Shown: positions 45,572-56,566 of the stretch, in pieces | Layout: each line of letters begins with the position of its first letter | How positions within the stretch are numbered: the stretch's first letter is position 1 | Source of the DNA: Agriotes lineatus | Lineage: Eukaryota; Arthropoda; Insecta; Coleoptera; Elateridae | NCBI GenBank assembly: GCA_940337035.1 | Contig: CALNHX010007495.1 | Location: 1 to 64,000, forward strand | Reading direction: 5' to 3' | Length of the DNA: 64,000 nt | Notes under the pieces: generated by a model | The model's input: only the letters and a program-made list of their open reading frames with translations | Database searches by the model: none | What the model was told of the DNA's origin: nothing | Position numbers and translations under genes: made by a program

Positions 45572-46960
45572 TGAAACAATTTTTTGGCTTTGCCTAATTG
45601 TTTCGCCATTTATCCAATTATTTCAGGCTTAACCTGTATATTTTTAGTTAAATTATAATTCCTTTTGCATTTCGAATTCGTAAATTTTCCAAACCAACGC
45701 ATTTTGTACCTGCATCAAGTTCTTATCGTTTGCGCAATGCCCTCTCTGACCCGCGCTATCTCTTATCAGAGTGCGAGCCTTCCTCGAGGAAACGAAATTC
45801 TTCGTCCGGGCACTTTGCTGTCTTCGCTTGAGCCCGCCGATACCGGCGCGGCTAAGCCTTGTTTTTAATCATGTCAAATTACGTGCGCTCAACTAATTTC
45901 AATGAGCAGTTTGTGTTTCTAAGGGCTGATTGTTATCAGGTACGATTGCGCTTTTCTGTTTTATTATCTCCATACTAATTATATCTTTCTTAGCTCTTAA
46001 TCTTAATCTTAATTATCCGTTTCAACAACGAGTTTATCTCGGAGGCCAAGTCTTATCGCATTTTCGACACCTGCTGGGTCCGGCGTATTTGCTGCCGTTT
46101 GAAGATGCTATTGCAGCAATTTTCGGCGCTTCCCCGGCGACTTCAACAATGATTATTGCCGTTCACGTCCAGCTTACGTTTCGAGGTTAGTTAGTGCTAC
46201 TCCGAGATTTATATTACTTCGACTTATTTTCAATACCAGAAATTTACATCTGTGTATTTTAAACCCGTCAATATTTAAAATTTATATTCATACGTTTTGC
46301 CATTATTAACCTGTAATGTTCAATTTCATACATGCTCTTGTTTTAATATTTGAATTTTAATACTTATATTTAATTATGCACAGTTTATAAATTTTGCTAT
46401 TCTTGATGTGTGTTTCGACCCTATGTAAAAGGTACAGTCACGCTATTTATTTTCAATAGCCTAACAGAAGGTTTTATTAGATGACTGTGATAAGCTTATC
46501 CCACGAGTGGTTTTGGTAAATTATTATAATAACCCGAAAGGGGTTCTTAATTTTATGCGTGTCGAAACCTTCAGTTAAGATACACAATTTGGTCATTACA
46601 TTATTTACATTTTAATTGTCCTGATTATTAATTATTGACATTTCAAAACTTCTTATTGTTGATTAATTAAACGCTAGTCACTTGCAATTTATTTTTCTTC
46701 TTGTTATTTGAAATCTTTTGATTTCTGGCGCCCATTTCCATTTTCCTTTCCTTTTTTGAAGACATTCCAGGGTACATAGCTGATGATCTGAACCTACGAT
46801 CTAAGGCCGCCGATATTTGAGCTAGTCGGCCATCGCGGTGAGTAAGAAACAGTTTTTCAGAGCTGCCGTGGTGTATAAATGGTAGGGGGGTTGATCTGCG
46901 ATTTTTACTACCATTGCTTATTTTATTAATTAATCGCAGGTCGGCTTTCTTATTGTTTCA
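45572..46960 (+). repeat. 3' LTR of LARD-like element
   Basis: 1389 bp, collinear with 42267-43674. Ends TTGTTTCA followed by the ACTG target duplication and a poly-C run belonging to the host LTR. Confidence 0.88.
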
Positions 46961-48599
46961 ACTGTGCCCCCCCCCCCCTCAGCTACCTGGTGATGGCTTG
47001 ACCTCCTCGTAGTCCTTAGGCCTCGCCTGTTTTTAACATCTGCAGCGGAAGAGTAGTCCACTGCCAAAGGTCTGTCAGTTTAATATTTCCGTTTCGAACT
47101 CTCGGGAATCAGGTGCCCCCTTGGGCCGTTTGCGTGGCAACGCTGCAAGGTGCTCGATAGACTCGTTTGTTATATTGTGTGTTTTTTTTAAAGCTATGAA
47201 CTCACCTCCATGAATATGATTGAGTTTGCCTTCAGCAAATCAGTTTTAGCAGTAGCTCTTCTGCACAGTAAGTAGCCGATTAGGTCAATTAGGCGAAAAT
47301 GTCTCTGGATTCGGGCAAAATTTTACCGGAGTTGTTTTGTACCGCCGTGTGCGGAATATTGTGTAACGGTATTATATTCGCATTGTGATGCCAAGTGCAC
47401 GAAGGTTAATCCTTTCAGATTTTAAGTGTTATTTATTACACCGTTGAATTAGACTACTTGCCCAGCTTTGCAAGCAATTATTGTTAATGCTCGCACCTCT
47501 GCCGTTTTTAATGCAGAGTACATTGCATTACCCGCGAAATCGCTTCGTGGTACCATCGCAAGATCTTGTCGGTCCGCGACGACGCTAATCTGATTTGATC
47601 ATTATTTAATTACGAGAGGAACCTTGCATACAGGGTGTTCAGTTAAATTCAACCTACCTACTAAATTTACCTTTCAATTTAATCATTACGCCGGAGCCAC
47701 GATGTTCTCGAGCTCTTTTTAAGTGCTTATTTAGTAATGCATTTGGCCAAATTTAATATAAATCTTGTAATCTTTTTTAATACTGTTAATTAGCACTATA
47801 TACATATTGTGTGAAATTTTATTAATTCTGGGCCCGCCCGCTAACTTCGCTTGATGCCCTTGTATATGTAATTGGCAGTATTGTGGCGAGTTTAGCCTTA
47901 TGCTTTGTTTGTTATTAATCTGTGATATGATCTCCATATTGAGATTTTGTGATATGATTTGGTTTGCCGTATATTTTGTGTGTATATTTTAATTGTCTAT
48001 TGTATTTCTGTTTGCCGCAATTATACTACCTTGACCTATTCTGCGTATATGATTTGTGCCTTTGCCGTTACCTTTTATATTTTCAGGTTTGGTTAGTAGC
48101 GCCTTCCGTAGTGTATCTTTTGTTTAGCAAAGTGCTGGGTTACTAGCTACTTGGCGCCCATATTTTTATTTTTCAGCTAAAGCTTATGAGTCTTTTGTTT
48201 TACCCACGACCAGCTCCGGCTGAGAAGCCGTTGGCCTTTGCTTGCTTCTTTTTAGTCGCCGTAACGGTAACACAACTTAAGACATTTTCTGGGCTAAATT
48301 GGTACCAGATCGCACAGAACAGAAACATATAGTCTAATATGGGAAAGGCCTATATCCAATGGATAGTCAACGGCTGAAAACAGAATATAGTAATAATTTT
48401 GTGTAAATGACAATTCTGAACGTATCAATAATTTTTTAATCTGTATGTTTACATACGTCAAAGAAATTTCCTACCCTAATTACAGACCATGACAGGCTTG
48501 ACAACCTCTAAATAGTTTTATATGGTTGTATTACAAATTAGCATTCAACATGGATATTTACAGTCATAGCCCGACTTTCTGTTTATCTATATCTATAAG

Positions 48600-51500
48600 T
48601 CGGTTTAGAACGTCTTCCGACGTTGTCCGACACCCAATTTCCAGCGTCTTCGGTTTTCGGTGTCTTCTTGTGTTAAGTTCCTCTCACTCATATACTTTTG
48701 AATATTTTTTTTCCACTCTAACCTCGGTCTTTCTTTTTTCTGCGTCCTGTTGGTTGCCATTCTAAAACTTTGTTTGGGCAGCCCTGCATCATACATACGT
48801 TGTACGTATTCGTACCATGTCAGTTGTTTATGCTCTATGTCTTTCACAATACTTCCTTCGATTCCCATCCGCTGTTTAATTGTATCATTTCTAACGTGGT
48901 CGCTCTTTGAAATATATAAAGATCTTCTGATCGCATCCATTTCCACTGTTTCTACTTTTCGTTATTCTTTCTCTGTAATTCTCCAAGTTTCGGCTCTATA
49001 TAAGAGAGTATTCTTCACCAGAGCTTTATAGATGTTGTACTTTCCGTTTTTGGTTATTTCTTGACTCCATAGTATACTGTTGAGACATCCAATATATATT
49101 TCGTTCGTATCAGTACCAGATTTATCAAATGTTAGACCTAAATAGATATAACTCTGACAGCTAGAGATGTTTTGCCCATCCTCAAGATCGAGTGGCTTAC
49201 GTTCATTTCCTATACAGAAGTATTGTGTTTTCTCTATATTGACTGATAGCCCCCAGTGTGTACTCCTCCATTAATTTTGGCATCATATACTCCATACCTT
49301 CGTCATCATTAGCTATAACTACCTGATCGTCGGCCAGCTGAAGTGTGTACACACATCTGTCATTAAGTTCAATTCCCATACCGCCAAACCTTCCTTTTCC
49401 AGTTTCGAAGTGTATATTTTAAAAAGAGTTGGCGATATGCAACATCCATGGCGGAGACCCTTTGTAACTAGAAAATCTTGAGTGACATGTTTACCTACCT
49501 TTACTCTAGATTTTGTATAATTCTTTGAGAGCTTGTACATATGTATGGTTAATGCTAGATTGTTGTAATACCTCCCACAATTTACGGATCGGCAGGTCGG
49601 AGGTCTACAAATGTAACATGAGTTTCTATATTTCTACCTGATCTTCCTGCACGGAATCCACTTTGTTCCTCTTCTTCGTGTTCTTTAAAATTGTTTTCGA
49701 TTGTATCTCTTAAAATCCTCCCATATAGTCTGCTTATTGTGCTCGTCACCGAAATGCCTCTGTAATTATTGCAATCCTGTTTGTTTCCTTTCTTGTAAAT
49801 TGAAGAGATATATGTCATTTCCCATTGTTCTGGAACTGGATGTCCGTTTAAACACTCGTTGATAACGTGGGTTAGCATTTCAACAAGCTTTTGTCTTCTG
49901 TTCTTTAGCATTTCTGCATATATCCCTTCCGGACCACTAGCTTTACCACTCTTCAAGCACTTAATAGTATTTGTCACTGTATCTACCGGAATCTCTATTT
50001 CTTCTCCTCGTATATTTATCTACATTCATGTCGATTCTTCAAGGTATTCCTGTCTTGTTTCTTGGAGTAAATTCTTATAATGTTGCTTCCACTCTTCTGA
50101 CTTAATGGTTTGTATATGGGCTCTGTCCTTTGCTGGGCCCTTCACATTTCTTATAAAACTCCATACTTCTGAGCATTGTCGTCCTTTTATGTACGTATTA
50201 ACCTCTTGGCACTTGTTGTCCCACATTTTGTTCTTCTCTGCATTTATTAGCCTTCTCAATTCTCTTTTAGTTTCTTTGTAAGCTTGTTGATCTTCCTCTT
50301 TTTTTGTATTCAACCACTTCAGGTATTCGTTTTTCTTCTTTTGAACCAACGCTTCAATTTCGTCATTCCACCATAATTTAAAGCTGACTTTATTTTTTTG
50401 TATCCCAATCGCCTCTTTCGCAGCTTCATGTAGGCTTGTAATGATGTTATTATATATTTCTGTGAATGTAGAGTCTTGCATACTCATCAATTTGTCATCT
50501 AGTCGTCGTTGATATAACTGCCTTGTACTTTCACTCACGAAACTTCTTAAGTTATATTTGGGGAATTCAATTTCTTCTAAGCCTTCGGTTTCTTCAAAGT
50601 TCAAACTTGCTATCTTTTTTAGTTATTTTGAATTGATATGTTACTTTCGCTCTTACTAGATGGTGGTCAGAGCCACAAGTAATTCCTCGCAAAACTCGTA
50701 TGTCATTCCATTGTGAGGGTGTTTTCTGTCTGCTGATAACATAGCCAATTATTGATTTTAAATTACGTGTATTCTGGATCCAAGTATATCAATGAATGTC
50801 CTTATACTTATAAAAGCCATTATTAATTTTGAGATCATAAGTTTCACATAATTGAGTTAATCCTCGGCCTGAGTTAATCGTCTCTTCGTCAAATGGACCC
50901 ACTACTTTATTATCTGTGTGACGTCCAGTTCTGCTATTGAAATCCCCAAGCATTATCACTTCTGTAGTGTTACCTATTTCTACTAATATTTCGTCAATTT
51001 TATCAAAAAAATCTTGTTTTACGTTGCTTCTTTAATCATCAGAAGGAGCATATGCAGCTATCACTGTAACATTATGTCCTTGCAGTTTAATATTTAGTTT
51101 CAAAATATTCTTGTCGATTGCTTCCCAATTACTAATTTTGTTTTTGAGGGTTTTTCGTACAAGTAAAGTTACACCCCTGGCTGCTCTCTTCTGTTTAGGA
51201 ACTCCCGTAAATATATGAATATAGTTTCCGACGATGTTAGTGCCGGTTCCCTTCTTTTTAGTTTCTGTTAGTGATACAATATCTAGTCGTAGTTTCTCCA
51301 GATCTGAGGAGATAATCCCATTCCATGTTGCTAAATTTATTTGCCATTTTCGTCGTCTTAGAGATCCATCCGTATTTCCGCGGCTCGATTTGGTGTTTTT
51401 GGTAATTTAGTTTTTTACGAGTAATGGAGAACCAGTCCAATGCCTCAACCCCCAAGCTGGAGGACCAGGCCAGTTTTTTTCACTGTGAGTATTTTATTTC

Positions 51501-51640
51501 CTCATTACCCTCCGAATATGCTGGATTGCATACCCGATGAGCTTTCCCCAATTCCCATGGGGACGCGCCCGATGGAGGTAACTGGCAAATCCCCACACGG
51601 GGATAAACTTTCTGTTTATAAGAATCATATTATACTTGCG
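48600..51640 (-). pseudogene. LINE with endonuclease and reverse transcriptase, - strand
   Basis: Nearly full-length LINE in - strand order. A 5' region with CTGGCCTGGTCCTCCAGCTT (about 51455-51474) is followed by endonuclease from about 51350 (NLATWNG, GDFNSRTGRH, CGSDHHLVRAKV), linker 50026-50604 (KLWWNDEIEALVQKKK), reverse transcriptase 49582-49977 (KSGKASGPEGIYAEMLKN, YKKGNKQDCNNYRGISV, SGFRAGRS) continuing to 49319 (GLRHGCCISPTLF), and C-terminal block 48605-48946 ending WKLGVGQRRKTF. Several frameshifts and stops inactivate it, and the YADD-box region is eroded. Confidence 0.85.
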
Positions 51641-53100
51641 ATAAAATTTTGGATAGAGATATTAAGCTCCGCCTTTGCTTACTTTAATAGAAAGTTGGTG
51701 AAGGGTTAGAGAAAGGAAGGGCGAAAAACGAAAGGAAGGTAAAAAAATGTGAGGAAATATTGTTCCAGCGTTTGTCGCAGAAATGGAAGGTACTCTCTTG
51801 ACTCAGGAAAATCGTCTAGAAACCTGAATCAAAGCAGACGGAAATCGAACTTACTACTTCTCGAATGCTAATCAGACGCATTACGCAGTTGTTAGGAAAA
51901 AAGTTTGCATGCATATCATTAGTTTTAATTAATATTTACTTGCTATTTGGCTTCCATACTATGAGATGCAAAATTTAATAAATCGTATATAAAACAAGAT
52001 GTGCAAACCCTTTATCGATACTTCAGCACACTATTGACGGAGCGACTTTGGCCATGCGCTCTGGGGCTCCCGCTTCTTAAGACACATTCAGTCTTCGTAA
52101 TCTGTTGAAAAGGTACTTTCATGTGGTGTGGCCGTTATTATATTATATATTAATAATCGCGCCACATGTACGACGACTTGCACTAAAGAGAATTCGGAAA
52201 CTAAATGAGAACTAATTATTGGGTAACATAAATTGAGGAAATTAGTAAGATCGGAAATATACGGAATACGTTTTTTAATCAGTTTGGAAATTAAGGAGAA
52301 GATTGCGAAATTTGTAAAGGTGTCAGGCAGATTGTGCTACTAAGAAGTTAATATTGTGATCTATTATAATGGAATGATGCTTACAAAGATTCTGGTTGCA
52401 TTGCTAACGTACGAAAACTAAAGAAGGATTCAAATAGGCTCAGAACTGGTATTCTATTTATTGCAACAATAAGTCACTAGTAAACATAATTGCATAAAAC
52501 ATGATTAGCAATAACTATAATTTAATTAAAAGATGTTAGCAATTGAATAAAATTGAATGGTTAATTGTGTAACTTCAAGACACGATAATGAATTTGCCTA
52601 AGTACAGAGGTGTTTCGAAGCGTTACAGGAGTTTATGCAGCGTTTAGTATTCATATTATGATGCCAAAAATCGATAACGCAGCTAAATGGTGAATAATCA
52701 ATGTAAAGAACGAATAAGAATACAAAGAGCATTTGAAAAACAACCTGAAAACTAAAAACGACTACAATACAGTGCTAATAACTTGTAAACCGTTGTTTAT
52801 TAAACTAAAAGTGAAAATATGTAACAACAGTGCGGTTAAAGTACTCCAAAAGGACATTTAAGCAAAAAAAATTATTAGTTAAAGATCAAACATTGTAAAA
52901 ACTTACTTAAATCAATTGTTAACTTTTTGCTATGTTGACCCAGACGTTCAACTGTTGTTATGTATTTAAGGAAGCTAAGCCGAAAGCTTGTTTGTAATAT
53001 TGGCTTGCAGAGGCTTATTTTTGTAGTGTTCCTAAGTGCCAGCCCAGAGAAAATTGGTCCTGAAGCTTTGCCCACTTGTGTTTGACTTCGAAGCTACGTT
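51641..53100. other. No gene recognised
   Basis: AT-rich, with only short frames and no obvious terminal repeats. Confidence 0.5.
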
Positions 53101-53928
53101 TTGGCAAGTTTTGGAGCTGCGGGAAGCAAATAGCAGTGTGAAGCGTCTATAGGAGCCCTTGCTTGTGGATTACAAGAAGGCAGTAGCAGCTAAAAGCGTT
53201 CCAGAAGGCAGTTACGAGGTTGTCGTCTTTTGCAAACGTGATCCGAGTGCCAGGTCAACTTTTGAAGCCCGATTCGAGAAGGTTGGAAGCCGAGAGAGGT
53301 GCGGAGCAAGGTACAACAGCTGGGGAAGACTTCGTTCGTGGTCTAGAAGCAGGTAGCAGCCGCAGGGAGCGTTCCAGAGGAAAATTACGAGCTTGGCGTC
53401 ACCTGATTTTGCAGAAAGCAGAAAATTTAAAGAGCAAACGAAACAGTTGCTAGTTAACGAAACAGTTGCCAGTTAACGAAACAGTTGCCAGTTGGCGTTA
53501 CCTATGAAATGAAAGAAAACAAATACAGGCTACCCAAACAACTTGATTCGTTAAATTGTATTGTAATTGTTTACCTGAGGTAAATTTATTAATTGTTGGT
53601 CGATTTGCCTTCAATTACGCTGAATTGCTATAGTTACGAGCAGATCTGTTTTCCGTCAATATTTAAGGTTAACTGTCATTCATTAAAATTGAGCATTTGC
53701 TATACTATGGTAATATTTATACGGTGTTACAGCCTAACCTTGCAGATATTGGAGTTCTTAATAGCTAGCCGGCGCATTAATTTAAATTAGTTGCCCTATA
53801 TAAAAGGCAACACACAATTTATTGCTGCATATAAAGCTCAATTAAATAATCATAATTTTTAATAAGCCCTGAGAGAATCAATTATTCATATTAAAACTTG
53901 TAGTATTTGTAATACCTATTTTATTTAT
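53101..53928. other. Unclassified stretch with 19-bp tandem repeats
   Basis: GAAACAGTTGCCAGTTAAC-type units occur three times at about 53440-53496. The upstream 300 bp is more GC-rich with overlapping frames of 65-77 codons but no recognisable protein. Confidence 0.5.
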
Positions 53929-55440
53929 TTGAATTTACTACTGTACTATTATTATAGCACTATTATGTCTATTTTGAATAGAAGAGAAAACAGAAGAAAA
54001 TACACAAATTTTTCAAAGAGCTTGAAAAAGTACACAAAAAATAAAATAAAATATGAAATTGATCATGTTATAATAGTGCAGAAACATAGTAGCATAATCA
54101 AAAATATAAATTCAAATAGAAGGTTCGATATGAACTCCGAAAAATATTTAGGAAAGGTAGAAAGTCAAGAAAACTTAAAAGAAAAGGAACAGAAAGGTCT
54201 GGGTAAAAAATATGATATGGTAAAGCTACAAGATACAGATGTTTAAGGAAGGTATGAACAAAAAATAAAAGATATGTATAAAAAAGTCCAAGGCGAAGGA
54301 TTTCAAAATATAGACGAGAGCGGGAAACATAGAGTCAATAATTCGGGACATGGAGAAAGTAATTTCTTTAAAGGTAAGAAAAATATAAGATGGTGGGATG
54401 AAGCATGTAAAATAGAAATAGAAAGAAGAAACATACTGAGGCACAAAACGATACAAACACAAAAACAAGCTGACAAAATAGCATATAAGGACCAGAGAAT
54501 AAAAGTGAAATCGATGTGAAGGTTCAAAAAGGAAAAAATCTATAGCAACGAACACAGGAAATATGATCTACTACCAAAGGGTAAAAATTAGAACTTTCTT
54601 TAGAGAGAAAAAGCAATGAAGAAACAAACGCCATGAGCAAACAATTTATATCAAGGAGAGGAGCGGTAATCTTACAGGAAAAAATATAAAAATTAGAGAG
54701 AGACGAAGGCGTACTTTAGCAAAATTAGAAATGGAGAGGAAGATGATTCAGATGAGGAATAAAACCATCAAGTTGGTGGAGACAACGAGGAAGATATCGT
54801 AGTGGCAGAACGACAAAAAAAGAAGTATAACCTATTATTGAGAACTTGACAAATAATTAAAGTCCAGATAGCAATTTGCCCTTTACTGCAATTCCCCCAA
54901 ACCCCCAAAACCTCCTCAAGAAGAAGAGAGTGAACCCTCTGCAATGGGACGTTAACAAGGCTGACGACATCCTTATTAGACGTAATATATAAAGTACTAG
55001 CTTTAGTTTTGAAAGTCACCAAGTAGTAGCTTACTCGGATGACCTAGCTGTGATAGTTAGAAACCAGAAAACGCTAGAAAAAATTACGGTGAGATTAATA
55101 TAATAGAAGCACCAGTAAAAATAAGTACACTAGAACTAGAAAAGAGGTGTGGAAAAGTTGTTTTACAAGAAGAGAAATAATATTTAGGGGCCAAAATATC
55201 AATAAGTGCTAAGAAGAAAGAGAGGTTGACTAGAGACAAATGGTAACAATGCAGATATTTATGATATGTTCAGGAGACAAAATATTATAGAAGCACTAAC
55301 AGCGAAAAGGTTACCATGGTTGAGTCAGTTGGAGATAATGAGTCAAGAGAGAACAGTGAAACAGGTAGCACGGAGAGAACCGGGCAGTAACAAGAAAAAA
55401 AGAAGACCAAGGAAAAGGTGGAAAGTTTGATCTCTCGGTA
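53929..55440 (+). pseudogene. Decayed RTE-like LINE fragment
   Basis: Pieces in order on the + strand: endonuclease end and linker (53929-54246, KYDMVKLQDTDV), linker 54274-54519 (IRWWDEACKIEIERRN), a reverse transcriptase scrap with YSDDLAVIVRN near 55032, and a C-terminal piece with EIMSQERTVKQVARREPGSN and RRPRKRW near 55335-55420. Large internal deletions and stops. Confidence 0.7.
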
Positions 55441-56159
55441 CGTTCCAATTTGACACTATAACTTTTCACGGCTGTCAATACAAGATTCATGTTTTTTTTA
55501 GATATTTATTGAGTTGTTGGATAACATTTTGTATGGCGCGCGTGTGTTGTTACCAATAATTCACTCGAAAAAATACTTTTCTGTCATGGATAATTTGTAA
55601 TACATAACACACATACCATAAATAACTATTTTATGCGATTTCCGACATGTGGTTGACTGGTGTTCAACCACCAGCTATCGTCAGTCGCCAGAAAAAGCTT
55701 AATTGCATGTAGTATTGCAGTGTTGAGGTTACTTCGCTAGTTTTGTTTAGTAAGTGACGGTATTATTATACGAAGTTCTGAGCCGTATTCGGATCACCCC
55801 AGCCTCTTAGCATTTGCATTTATACAAAGAATAGGATTAACCTTAATTTTAAGTAGGGTTTTTGCTTAATGATAAACAGATTAAATTACTTTATTTTTTA
55901 TTTATTCTTTACAATATACAACGTATAATTGATTTTTTTGATACAATTTAGAAGAGTTCTTTTATCTTCATTTTTAAATTATTAACTCCTCTCTTAAAAT
56001 ACTTCCTAAAACTATTTGATTTTGTTTCATATATTGAACAAAAATGTTTACAGAGTATATAAAAACATTAATATACATCAGCTGACCTAAGCAATACCCC
56101 CAACAATGAAGAGGCGGAAAATATTTTTCAAACTATGAGAAGCATAAAATCTATAACAT
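55441..56159. other. No gene recognised
   Basis: AT-rich, without conserved frames. Confidence 0.5.
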
Positions 56160-56566
56160 AAAATCGGTGCTCTCTTTGTATGTTTGCGTGTTTGCGTGTT
56201 TGCGTCTATGTTTGTTCGCTATCTCCTCCGAAGATACTGGACCGATTAAGTTGTACGATGGCTTAAAAGTTTGCTAAGTTTTAGATTTAGATCGTAGGCC
56301 GGTTTTTATTTTCAAAAAAAGTGCGAAAATGTTTTAATTTAATTAACACCTCTAGGCAGCAGGGCGGAGCGCCTTACGCCGTGCGCTATTAGCTCGGGTG
56401 CGCGCATTATTCATACACAAGAGAGGTGGTCCTGCGGTAGGGTGCTGGCCTATCACGCGGGTGGCCCCGGGTTCGATCCCGCCGATGCAACCTTTTTTTT
56501 TAAATTTATATTGATGAATCTCTCTTAATTTTGCGAACCGAAACGTAGTTCGGGTGACTCACTAGT
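56160..56566 (+). mobile_element. Helitron-like element with tRNA-Asp-like core
   Basis: The 5' part has TGTTTGCG three times, then TTCGCTATCTCC and ACTGGACCGATT, a motif common near one end of insect non-autonomous elements. The 3' part ends GTAGTTCGGGTGACTCACTAG|T. Between them, 56409-56490 resembles a tRNA: box A-like TGGTCCTGCGGTAGGGTG, CCTATCACGCGGG (tRNA-Asp anticodon arm with ATC for GTC), box B GGTTCGATCC at 56470-56479, then a T-run. Borders are approximate, and a SINE is the alternative. Confidence 0.5.

Larger units (their letters stand above)
42267..46960 (+). mobile_element. LTR retrotransposon without gag-pol (LARD-like), Lys-tRNA primed
   Basis: A 4.7-kb element with near-identical LTRs of about 1.4 kb (42267-43674 and 45572-46960), TGAAACAATT/TTGTTTCA ends and the 4-bp target duplication ACTG (42263-42266 and 46961-46964). 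One base inside the 5' LTR, TGGCGCGCCAGACGTGGGGC (43676) matches the complement of tRNA-Lys with two extra bases. GGCCGTGGGGAG precedes the 3' LTR as a polypurine tract. The 1.9-kb interior encodes no gag or pol, so it must move with enzymes from elsewhere. Confidence 0.88.
41529..48272 (+). mobile_element. Solo LTR (about 2.05 kb without its insert)
   Basis: Outer piece of the nest: left part 41529-42266 and right part 46965-48272. It starts TGTTACGG and ends CGGTAACA, with CAAC duplicated on both sides (41525-41528 and 48273-48276). Joining the outer flanks restores continuous LINE sequence. No internal domain or second LTR is seen, so it is best read as a solo LTR; its family is unknown. 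Strand is arbitrary. Confidence 0.6.
39701..48365 (+). pseudogene. Decayed LINE split by nested LTR elements
   Basis: LINE debris on the + strand at 39701-41528: linker (39812-40048), then scraps of reverse transcriptase (NLKNYRPISLLFQLYK, TLVDFSKSFGTVEIWAILKS, LRFADDIVLFGKE, EATKVGLQINITKTQFMTN). The rest resumes at 48277-48365 after the LTR insertions, where the C-terminal block reads on (NLRHFLG... TRSHRTETY). Many stops and frameshifts. Bases 41529-48276 are insertion plus target duplication. Confidence 0.7.
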
